Positions 14,878-21,451 of a DNA stretch of 30,654 bases are shown here, in pieces. Made by a program: the position numbers and the translations under genes. The notes below the pieces were generated by a model that saw nothing but the letters and a program-made list of their open reading frames with translations, had not been told where the DNA came from and ran no database searches. The stretch spans positions 1 to 30,654 of the forward strand of contig JAYROM010000114.1 of the NCBI GenBank assembly GCA_041911695.1, given 5' to 3'. Source of the DNA: Pseudaeromonas sp041911695. GTDB lineage: Bacteria > Pseudomonadota > Gammaproteobacteria > Enterobacterales > Aeromonadaceae. Each line of letters opens with the position of its first letter. The stretch's first letter is position 1.

Positions 14878-15747
14878 ATGCTGCTACAGCTTGCCTTGCA
14901 ACTTCCCTGGTTTTATCTGACCACCGTCACCCTGCTCGGCCTGCTGGTCGGTAGCTTCCTCAATGTGGTGATCCATCGTCTGCCGATCATGATGGAGCGT
15001 CAGTGGCAGGCCGAATACCACGCCTGGTTCCATCCGGATGAGGAACCGGCCGCCACGCCACGCTATAACCTGGTGGTGCCGCGTTCGGCCTGCCCGCACT
15101 GTGGCCATGCCATTTCATCGCTGGAAAATATTCCGCTGCTCAGCTGGTTATGGCTGCGCGGGCGCTGCAAGGGCTGTGGCGCACCGATCAGTGCCCGCTA
15201 TCCGCTGGTCGAACTGCTGTGTGGCCTGCTGTCATTCGTGGTGGCCTGGCAGCTGCCGGCAGGCCCGGCGCAGTGGAGCGCCATCGTACTGAGCTGGGGG
15301 CTGCTGGCGTTGACCTTTATTGACCTCGACAAGATGCTGCTGCCCGACCAGCTGACCCTGCCATTGCTGTGGCTCGGTCTGCTGCTCAACCTGCAGCACA
15401 CCTTTGTCAGCCTGCCGGATGCGGTGATCGGCGCGGTGGCCGGTTATCTGGTGCTGTGGAGCCTGTACTGGGGGTTCAAGCTGCTGACCGGCAAGGAGGG
15501 CATGGGCTATGGCGACTTCAAGCTGCTGGCCGCACTCGGTGCCTGGCTCGGTTGGCAGGCGCTGCCGTTGATCCTGATCCTGGCCTCACTGGCCGGTGCC
15601 GTGGTCGGCATCAGCCTGATGCTGCTGCGCCGCCAGGCGCAGGGGCAGCCGATGCCCTTCGGCCCCTGGCTGGCCATCGGTGGCTGGATTGCCCTGCTGT
15701 GGGGACCGGCCATCAACCAGTGGTATCTGGGTTTCCTGCTGTCATGA
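14878..15747 (+). CDS. tapD: Prepilin peptidase / N-methyltransferase (PilD/TapD)
   Basis: The 289-aa polytopic inner-membrane aspartyl protease cleaves the leader of prepilins (and type II secretion pseudopilins) after Gly and N-methylates the new Phe. The zinc-binding cytoplasmic loop has CPHCG...CKGCG (about residues 72-101). Both catalytic aspartates are in place: FIDLDKMLLPDQ and GYGDFKLLAALG. Six to eight membrane helices are evident. In Aeromonas TapD also processes the type II secretion pseudopilins, so it could remain important even with a broken pilin gene. Its ribosome site is weak. The stop overlaps the coaE start (ATGA). Confidence 0.96.
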   Translation: MLLQLALQLPWFYLTTVTLLGLLVGSFLNVVIHRLPIMMERQWQAEYHAWFHPDEEPAATPRYNLVVPRSACPHCGHAISSLENIPLLSWLWLRGRCKGCGAPISARYPLVELLCGLLSFVVAWQLPAGPAQWSAIVLSWGLLALTFIDLDKMLLPDQLTLPLLWLGLLLNLQHTFVSLPDAVIGAVAGYLVLWSLYWGFKLLTGKEGMGYGDFKLLAALGAWLGWQALPLILILASLAGAVVGISLMLLRRQAQGQPMPFGPWLAIGGWIALLWGPAINQWYLGFLLS

Positions 15748-16361
15748 CTCGCCCGTGGATCCTTGGCCTGACCGGCGGCATCGGCAGCGGCAAGAGTACC
15801 GTCGCCGCGCTGTTTGCCGAGCTGGGTGTCCCGGTGGTGGATGCGGATCAGGTCGCACGCGAACTGGTGGCGCCGGGCACACCCGCGCTCGCCGCCATCC
15901 AGCAGCATTTTGGGGCTGACATCCTGCTGGCCGATGGCACGCTGGATCGCGCCGCGCTGCGTCAGCGCATCTTCCACGATCCGGCGGCCAAGCAGTGGCT
16001 GGAGCAATTACTCCACCCGCGCATTCGCGAGGCGTTGATCCTGGCCTGCCAACAGGCCGTCGGCCCCTATGTCATCCTGATGGCACCGCTGCTACTGGAA
16101 AACGGCCTGCAGTCGCTGGTACAGCGCGTGCTCAGTGTCGATGTCAGTGTCGACACCCAGATCGCGCGCACCTGTCGGCGCGATCAGAATGATCCGGCAC
16201 TGGTGCAACGCATTATCGCCAGCCAAATTGCCCGCGCCGACCGGTTGGCGGCCAGTGATGATGTGCTGAACAATGAAAATGGCGATCTCTCGGCGCTACG
16301 CGCACAAGTAAAGGTGTTGCACAGCAACTATTTACAGGATGCCGCTCAACATCGTAGCTGA
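15744..16361 (+). CDS. coaE: Dephospho-CoA kinase
   Basis: The 205-aa P-loop kinase phosphorylates dephospho-CoA at the 3' hydroxyl of its ribose, the last step in coenzyme A synthesis. The P-loop GLTGGIGSGKST lies at residues 8-19. DADQVARELV and the lid/acceptor segments HPRIREAL and APLLLENGL also match the family. A longer frame extends upstream inside tapD, but the ATG at 15744, overlapping the tapD stop as ATGA, begins MTRPWILGLTGG exactly as expected and implies translational coupling. coaE-zapD-yacG downstream of pilus genes is the conserved gammaproteobacterial order. Confidence 0.96.
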   Translation: MTRPWILGLTGGIGSGKSTVAALFAELGVPVVDADQVARELVAPGTPALAAIQQHFGADILLADGTLDRAALRQRIFHDPAAKQWLEQLLHPRIREALILACQQAVGPYVILMAPLLLENGLQSLVQRVLSVDVSVDTQIARTCRRDQNDPALVQRIIASQIARADRLAASDDVLNNENGDLSALRAQVKVLHSNYLQDAAQHRS

Positions 16362-16412
16362 ATCGGGCTACACTCGGGCGCATTGTTGATTGTGCTGACG
16401 CTGAATAAGGCC

Positions 16413-17138
16413 ATGCCCGGATACGAATTTCCGCTGAACGAAAAAAGCCGTACCTACCTGCGTTTTGACAGCCTGTTCGGGCTGCTGCGCAGCTATGCTT
16501 CTGTCGCCAACGCCGGCGAAGCCATCATCTTCTTCAAGACCCTGTTCGACTTCCTCGAGCTGGCTGAACGTTGCGATATCCGCACCGATCTGATGAAGGA
16601 TCTGGAGAAACAGCGACAGAAACTGGCGTTGCTGCAGCAGATCCCGGATGTCGACACTGACAAGCTGAGCAGTGTGCTGCAGCAGGCGGCGGAACTGGTA
16701 CAGGCCCTGCCACGCGCGCCACGGGCCGCCAGCTGCTTTAAAGAGGATCGCTTCTTGGGGGCGATTCGACAGCGCTTCACCATCCCCGGCGGATTGTGTC
16801 CGTTTGATGTGCCAATCCTGCACCACTGGCTGGCGCTGCCTATCGCAACGCGCGTGGCACAGGTCGACACCTGGCTGCAGGAGTTGGATATCCTGATGCG
16901 CGGCACCGACCTGCTGCTGGATCTATGGCGCGGACAGGGCCATGCCCAAGCGGTGATCGCGCGCAGTGGTTTCTATCAGGCTACCGCTGAGAATAACGAT
17001 CTGGTGCGCGTCGATGTCGAGGTCGATACCGGCCACTATCCGACCCTGAGCGGTCACAAGACCCGGTTTGCCATCCGTTTCCTGCCACTCGGCGAACTGG
17101 AGACGGGAGATATCCCGTTCACCCTGACCTGCTGCTAA
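16413..17138 (+). CDS. zapD: Cell division protein ZapD
   Basis: The 241-aa ZapD (YacF) bundles FtsZ filaments and stabilises the cytokinetic ring at mid-cell. Matches to E. coli include YEFPLNEKSRTYLRFDSL at the N-terminus, FKEDRFLGAIRQRFTIPGG in the middle, and LSGHKTRFAIRFLPL with the CC ending at the C-terminus. A TTG at 16383 would add ten residues, but the ATG at 16413 gives the expected start just before the conserved segment and has AAGG upstream, at short spacing. A TACACT -10-like sequence lies just before the TTG, so zapD may have its own promoter besides read-through from coaE. Confidence 0.92.
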   Translation: MPGYEFPLNEKSRTYLRFDSLFGLLRSYASVANAGEAIIFFKTLFDFLELAERCDIRTDLMKDLEKQRQKLALLQQIPDVDTDKLSSVLQQAAELVQALPRAPRAASCFKEDRFLGAIRQRFTIPGGLCPFDVPILHHWLALPIATRVAQVDTWLQELDILMRGTDLLLDLWRGQGHAQAVIARSGFYQATAENNDLVRVDVEVDTGHYPTLSGHKTRFAIRFLPLGELETGDIPFTLTCC

Positions 17139-17148
17139 CGAGGAGCCT

Positions 17149-17337
17149 ATGGTCACCACCGTCAAATGCCCGACCTGCGGCGAGCCGGTCGCCTGGGGGC
17201 CAGAGAGCCCATTCCGCCCGTTTTGCAGCAAACGCTGCCAGCTGATTGATTTCGGCGAGTGGGCCAACGAGGAAAAACGCATCCCGGCCCAAGAAGATGA
17301 CCCGGATGCAGCCTGGTCGGAAGCGGATCAGGAGTAG
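17149..17337 (+). CDS. yacG: DNA gyrase inhibitor YacG
   Basis: The 62-aa zinc-ribbon protein carries the motif CPTCGEPV...FCSKRCQLIDFGEWANEE. The four cysteines bind zinc, and the LIDFGxWxxE segment is diagnostic. E. coli YacG binds GyrB and blocks DNA binding by gyrase. A GAGGAG ribosome site lies 10 bp after the zapD stop, so it is co-transcribed with zapD. The acidic C-terminal tail is typical. Confidence 0.95.
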   Translation: MVTTVKCPTCGEPVAWGPESPFRPFCSKRCQLIDFGEWANEEKRIPAQEDDPDAAWSEADQE

Positions 17338-17404
17338 TAGTCTGCTCGCGTGTCACGGCGTCATACGCCAGATGCGCGCCGGGTAGCGATCCCCCCAACG
17401 ACAA

Positions 17405-17424
17405 CGGCCCCATCACTGGGGCCG
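17405..17424. terminator. Shared terminator hairpin between yacG and brnQ
   Basis: A perfect CGGCCCC / GGGGCCG stem with an ATCACT loop lies between two convergent genes. The flanks are not strongly T-rich on either strand (CTAAG on plus, TTGTCGTT on minus), so it is better for brnQ than for yacG. Confidence 0.65.
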
Positions 17425-17436
17425 CTAAGACAGCGC

Positions 17437-18750
17437 TTAGGCTTCGCTGACCACCGTCGGACGCTCACCCGGCCAGGCCAGCATCAGCAGCATGGCGGCC
17501 ACGGTGGGCAGCAACCAGGCCAGCCCCAGGGTGAACAACGGCATCCAGTCCAACTGATGCAGGTTAACCCCTGCCTGCTTCATGCCATCCAACACCCCGA
17601 ACAGCAGCGATACGCCAAGCACCACGCGGAAAGCGCGTTGCGGGTCGGCATACAGCGGACGCAGGAAGGTCAGCGCCACCAGCGCAATCGCCACCGGGTA
17701 GATGGCCACCAGCACCGGAATCGACAGGCTGATCAGGCTGGCCAGCCCGACATTGGCCACCAGCGCACAGATCACCCCCATCACCACCACCAGCAGACGG
17801 TAGCTCAGGCGCGGCCACAGGGTATTGAAGAATTCGGCGCAGGCCGAGGTCAGGCCGACCGCCGTGGTCAGACAGGCCAGCGAAACTATCCCGGCCAGCA
17901 CCGCCTGGCCCGCCGGGCCAAACAGCGACGCCACATAGGTCGAGACAATCACCCCGCCATTGGCCGGATTGGTCACCAGCCCGCCGGCAGTCGCACCGAG
18001 GTAGAACAACGAGACATAGACCAGCACCAGTCCGAGGGCCGCAATCAGGCCGGCACGGGCCAGATAACGCGTCTGCAGACGGCTATCCGCCACGCCACGC
18101 GAGCGCAGCACATCAATGATCAGCATGCCGAACATCAGGGCACCAAAGGTATCCATGGTGTTGTACCCCTCCAGCAGCCCCTTCACCCCCGGATGGGTCA
18201 GATAATCGCCGACCACCGGTGGCACCGTCCCTTGCGGATGCAACACCACGCCGACCGCCAACACCGCGAGCAGGATCACCAGCAGCGGGGTCAACACTTT
18301 ACCGATGGCATCCAGCAGACGCCCCTGATTCAACGACAGGGCGATGGTCAGCGCAAAATAGACTAGGGTAAACAGGCTTTGGCTGCTCTGGCTGGCCAGA
18401 TCACCGAGAAACGGCTTGAAGCCCATCTCATAGGCCACCAGACCGGTACGCGGGGTGGCGAACGCCGGGCCGATAATCAGATAGGCAGCAATCGCCATGG
18501 CGGTACCGACACCGGCAGGCAGTAAGCGGGTCATGGTCAGCAGACCGCCCCCGGCACGTGCCACCGCCAGAATGGTCAGCAGCGGCAGCCCCACACCGGT
18601 GACCAGAAAGCCGCACATCGCCCACCCCATGCTTTCACCGGCCAAAAAGCCGGACATCGGCGGGAAGATGATGTTCCCGGCGCCAAGGAAAAAGGCAAAG
18701 GTCATAAACCCCAGCCCCAGAATATCGCTGGTTTTCATTGTGTTATTCAC
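17437..18750 (-). CDS. brnQ: Branched-chain amino acid transporter, LIVCS family
   Basis: The 437-aa protein with about 12 membrane helices is a BrnQ-type sodium- or proton-coupled importer of leucine, isoleucine and valine. The N-terminal ILGLGFMTFAFFLGAGNIIFPP is the family hallmark, and NTMDTFGALMFGMLIIDVLRSRG also matches. The start is a GTG at 18750, chosen because GGAG lies 6 bp upstream of it; the ATG four codons later is too far from that site. The upstream leader holds two inverted repeats. Confidence 0.94.
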   Translation of the reverse strand: MNNTMKTSDILGLGFMTFAFFLGAGNIIFPPMSGFLAGESMGWAMCGFLVTGVGLPLLTILAVARAGGGLLTMTRLLPAGVGTAMAIAAYLIIGPAFATPRTGLVAYEMGFKPFLGDLASQSSQSLFTLVYFALTIALSLNQGRLLDAIGKVLTPLLVILLAVLAVGVVLHPQGTVPPVVGDYLTHPGVKGLLEGYNTMDTFGALMFGMLIIDVLRSRGVADSRLQTRYLARAGLIAALGLVLVYVSLFYLGATAGGLVTNPANGGVIVSTYVASLFGPAGQAVLAGIVSLACLTTAVGLTSACAEFFNTLWPRLSYRLLVVVMGVICALVANVGLASLISLSIPVLVAIYPVAIALVALTFLRPLYADPQRAFRVVLGVSLLFGVLDGMKQAGVNLHQLDWMPLFTLGLAWLLPTVAAMLLMLAWPGERPTVVSEA

Positions 18751-18824
18751 GTTTTACTCCGCTGGAGGTGCCCGGCACTGGTGGCGGGAACCGGCAAGAA
18801 AGTCGTGTGACGCCGCAAGGCATC

Positions 18825-18888
18825 TAGTCAGTTAGAATGACTAATCGAGATCAGCAAGTCAGCCATTTCATCTGATTTATGGCTAACT
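18825..18888. other. Two inverted repeats in the region between brnQ and trmN6
   Basis: TAGTCA / TGACTA (18825-18830 / 18838-18843) and an 11-bp arm pair matching at 10 of 11 (AAGTCAGCCAT at 18856-18866, ATGGCTAACTT at 18879-18889) lie between the brnQ start and the trmN6 stop. They could be operators for brnQ or a terminator for trmN6. Neither has a U-tract suited to trmN6. Confidence 0.4.
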
Positions 18889-18938
18889 TTTAGAGGTGTT
18901 GCAGGATAAAGCATTTGATTGTCAGTACAAGACCCGCG

Positions 18939-19664
18939 CTATAGCTTGAGGTAAAACGGCGCCACCATGCTGGCATATGTATTGGCATATTCGCCATTTT
19001 CAGTGCGAATCAACAGATCAGAACACGATTCATAGTGTTTATCTCTGGATAATAACCACAAAAAACGATTTGGCGCTTTACCTGGGCACGGAATCAGCTG
19101 TACCTGTTGCTGAACGCTGAATCCCAGCGCGGCCACTGTCGGGCGACAGCGCTCCGCCACAGCGCAAGGCCACACCAGCGCGAGACAGCCCGCCGGGGCC
19201 AGCAAGCGCAGGGCATGTTGCAGCAAGTCATCATGGGTCAACGTCAGGGTCGCGCGCGCTTGGTCCCGCGCCAGACTGCTGGAGGGCAATCCCGGCGGGA
19301 AAAAGGGGGGATTGGAGACAATCAGATCGTAAGGCGCCGCCTGCCAGGCTTGTAGTGCGCAGGCGTGCACCCGCACCCGATCTGCCCACGGCGAGGCGCG
19401 CACATTTTGTTGCGCTTGGGCCACTGCGGCAGGGTCAATCTCCAGGGCGTCAATCTGTGCGGCTGGTGCCCGCTGTGCCAGCATCAGGGCAATCAGACCG
19501 GTGCCAGTGCCGATATCGAGGATCCGTCGCGCCCCATCGACCGGCGCCCAGGCACCTAAAGTGACGCCATCCATACCGACCTTCATCGCACACTGTGACT
19601 GCTCGATGGTGAACTGCTTGAAACGGAACCACGCATTGGCCATGACAGAGGGCGGTCGCAACAT
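18939..19664 (-). CDS. trmN6: tRNA1(Val) (adenine(37)-N6)-methyltransferase
   Basis: The 241-aa class I SAM methyltransferase is equivalent to E. coli YfiC/TrmN6, which methylates A37 of tRNA1(Val). SAM motif I is DIGTGTGLIALMLAQR (about residues 50-65), the acidic end of strand 2 is ALEIDPAA, and the N6-adenine motif is SNPPFF. The N-terminal FKQFTIEQSQCAMKVGMDGVTLGAW closely parallels E. coli. Either the ATG at 19664 or the one at 19643 could be the start; neither has a good ribosome site. It is divergent from srmB exactly as in E. coli, which supports the call. Confidence 0.93.
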   Translation of the reverse strand: MLRPPSVMANAWFRFKQFTIEQSQCAMKVGMDGVTLGAWAPVDGARRILDIGTGTGLIALMLAQRAPAAQIDALEIDPAAVAQAQQNVRASPWADRVRVHACALQAWQAAPYDLIVSNPPFFPPGLPSSSLARDQARATLTLTHDDLLQHALRLLAPAGCLALVWPCAVAERCRPTVAALGFSVQQQVQLIPCPGKAPNRFLWLLSRDKHYESCSDLLIRTENGEYANTYASMVAPFYLKL

Positions 19665-19703
19665 ATAGGGGACAGGAAAGCGGATTTTATCATGCCGCTG
19701 CCC

Positions 19704-19709
19704 TATAAT
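19704..19709 (+). promoter_or_regulatory. -10 box of the srmB promoter
   Basis: A consensus TATAAT lies 35 bp before the srmB ATG. The region 16-18 bp upstream has no good -35. A divergent promoter for trmN6 must lie in the same short interval. Confidence 0.5.
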
Positions 19710-19744
19710 AAGCCCCTTGTTCCAAGACTTGAGACACGATCAGC

Positions 19745-21328
19745 ATGTCGTTCGATACCCTAGACCTTGATGATGCACTGCTGCAGGCCGTGCGCGAGCT
19801 GGGCTTCAGCCGCCCGACCTCTATCCAGCAGCAGGTGATTCCGGTGGCCATGGAGGGTCGCGATATTATGGCGTCCGCGCCAACCGGTACCGGCAAGACC
19901 GCCGCCTTCCTGTTGCCCTGCCTACAGCATCTACTCGACTTCCCGCGCCGCAAGCCGGGAGCCGCCCGTGTGCTGGTGCTGGCACCGACCCGCGAACTGG
20001 CACTGCAGATCACCACTCAGGCGCGTCAACTGGCCAAACACACCTCGTTGGTGGTGGAGACCATCATCGGCGGGATTGAACATGAGCAGCAGTTGCCGGC
20101 GCTGACCCAGACCACCGATATCATCATCGCGACCCCGGGCCGTCTGCTGGAGTATATCGATCAGGAGAGCTTCGACAGCCGTGCGATCGAGATGCTGATC
20201 CTGGATGAAGCGGATCGCATGCTGGACATGGGCTTTATTGCCGATGTCGAGCGCATTGCCGGGGAAGCGCGTTGGCGTAAACAGACCATGCTGTTCTCTG
20301 CCACCCTCGAAGGCCAGGGGCTGAGCCGATTTGCCGAACAGGTGCTCAACCAGCCGGAAGAGATCCACGTCGAGGCGCCGCGCAGTGAACGTCGCAAGAT
20401 CCAGCAACTGATGTATCTGGCCGATAGCGCCGAGCACAAGATCGCCCTGCTGTGCCATCTGCTGCGCAGTGAAGAGGTCAAGCGCAGCATTGTGTTCGTC
20501 AAGACCCGTGAACGTCTGGCTGAACTGGTCACCCGCCTGCAGCAGGAGGGGCTGGACTGCGCCTGGATCCGTGGCGAAATGGAGCAAGAGAAACGCATCG
20601 AGGCCATTCGTCGTTACCGTGATGGTGAAGTGGGTATCCTGCTGGCCACCGACGTCGCCGCGCGCGGTATCGACCTGCCGGATGTCACCCATGTGTTCAA
20701 CTATGATCTGCCGCGCACTGCGGATGTCTATGTGCACCGTATCGGCCGTACCGCACGTGCCGGCAAACGCGGCTGTGCGATCAACCTGATCGAGGCGCAT
20801 GACATGCCGATGCTGGAGCGTATCGAGCGCTACACCGGCGAAGCCCTGCGTCGTCGCGTCGTCGACAGCCTGCGCCCGCAGCACAAGATGGCCAGTGTTG
20901 GCGGTGGCAAGGCCAAGAAGAAAGACAGCAAAGAGAAAGACAAGAAGAAAAAGGATCTCGACGAGCCGCGCAAGAAGGTGCGCCTTCGCGATACCAAGAA
21001 CAAGGGCAAACCAGCCTGGGCGCGCAAAGCGGACGAGCCAGTGACGAGCGCTGCACCGAGTGCTGCCAAGCCAGCCAGCGAATCACCGGTCTGGCAGGCC
21101 AGTGCCCCCGTCGCGCCGACCAACACGGCGGCGCCGGCCCGCCCGCCACGCGCCCGCAAACCCTCAACCACCGAGGATAAGCCGGCAGAACGCGGCAGCG
21201 AGAAAAAGTCGCGCCCCCGCAGCAGCGACGATCGTCCACGTCGTCAGGACAAGCGTGAAACCGGCGCACCGAGCGCCCATCACGATGCCAAACCCAGCGG
21301 TGAACGCCGTCCGCGCAATAAGCGCTGA
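19745..21328 (+). CDS. srmB: ATP-dependent RNA helicase SrmB
   Basis: The 527-aa DEAD-box helicase, in E. coli, acts early in 50S ribosome assembly, especially in the cold. It has a Q motif region (GFSRPTSIQQQVIP), motif I SAPTGTGKT, Ia PTRELA, II DEAD (LILDEADRMLDMGF), III SAT, then IV-VI ending HRIGRTARAG, all within residues 1-370. The tail (about 375-527) is a low-complexity Lys/Arg/Ala/Pro-rich RNA-binding extension, longer than in E. coli SrmB (444 aa). It still contains the shared KVRLRDTKNKGKP segment. Divergent from trmN6 as in E. coli. A stable hairpin follows. Confidence 0.95.
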   Translation: MSFDTLDLDDALLQAVRELGFSRPTSIQQQVIPVAMEGRDIMASAPTGTGKTAAFLLPCLQHLLDFPRRKPGAARVLVLAPTRELALQITTQARQLAKHTSLVVETIIGGIEHEQQLPALTQTTDIIIATPGRLLEYIDQESFDSRAIEMLILDEADRMLDMGFIADVERIAGEARWRKQTMLFSATLEGQGLSRFAEQVLNQPEEIHVEAPRSERRKIQQLMYLADSAEHKIALLCHLLRSEEVKRSIVFVKTRERLAELVTRLQQEGLDCAWIRGEMEQEKRIEAIRRYRDGEVGILLATDVAARGIDLPDVTHVFNYDLPRTADVYVHRIGRTARAGKRGCAINLIEAHDMPMLERIERYTGEALRRRVVDSLRPQHKMASVGGGKAKKKDSKEKDKKKKDLDEPRKKVRLRDTKNKGKPAWARKADEPVTSAAPSAAKPASESPVWQASAPVAPTNTAAPARPPRARKPSTTEDKPAERGSEKKSRPRSSDDRPRRQDKRETGAPSAHHDAKPSGERRPRNKR

Positions 21329-21336
21329 TCAAGCCT

Positions 21337-21366
21337 CCCAGTATTGTCCTCCGGGACAATACTGGG
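21337..21366 (+). terminator. 13-bp hairpin with a UNCG tetraloop after srmB
   Basis: CCCAGTATTGTCC / GGACAATACTGGG is a perfect 13-bp stem closed by C(UCCG)G, a UNCG-class tetraloop known to be very stable. No U-tract follows (GCAGCGG), so it may act mainly as a 3'-end stabiliser for srmB mRNA, or as a weak terminator. Confidence 0.6.
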
Positions 21367-21451
21367 GCAGCGGTCACTGTTTTCACCTCGTACTATGTTT
21401 TTTTCCAAGGGACTCACCTAGATTGGAGTTATCGACTCCGAGAATAAGCCC

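Noticed and set aside
17350..18366. 338-codon plus-strand open frame, rich in His, Gln and Arg
   Set aside because: It lies antisense to brnQ. The odd composition is what the complement of hydrophobic membrane-protein codons gives. It has no ribosome site or domain.
19931..20884. 317-codon minus-strand open frame
   Set aside because: It is antisense to srmB, which has complete DEAD-box motifs. The frame is a by-product of high GC.
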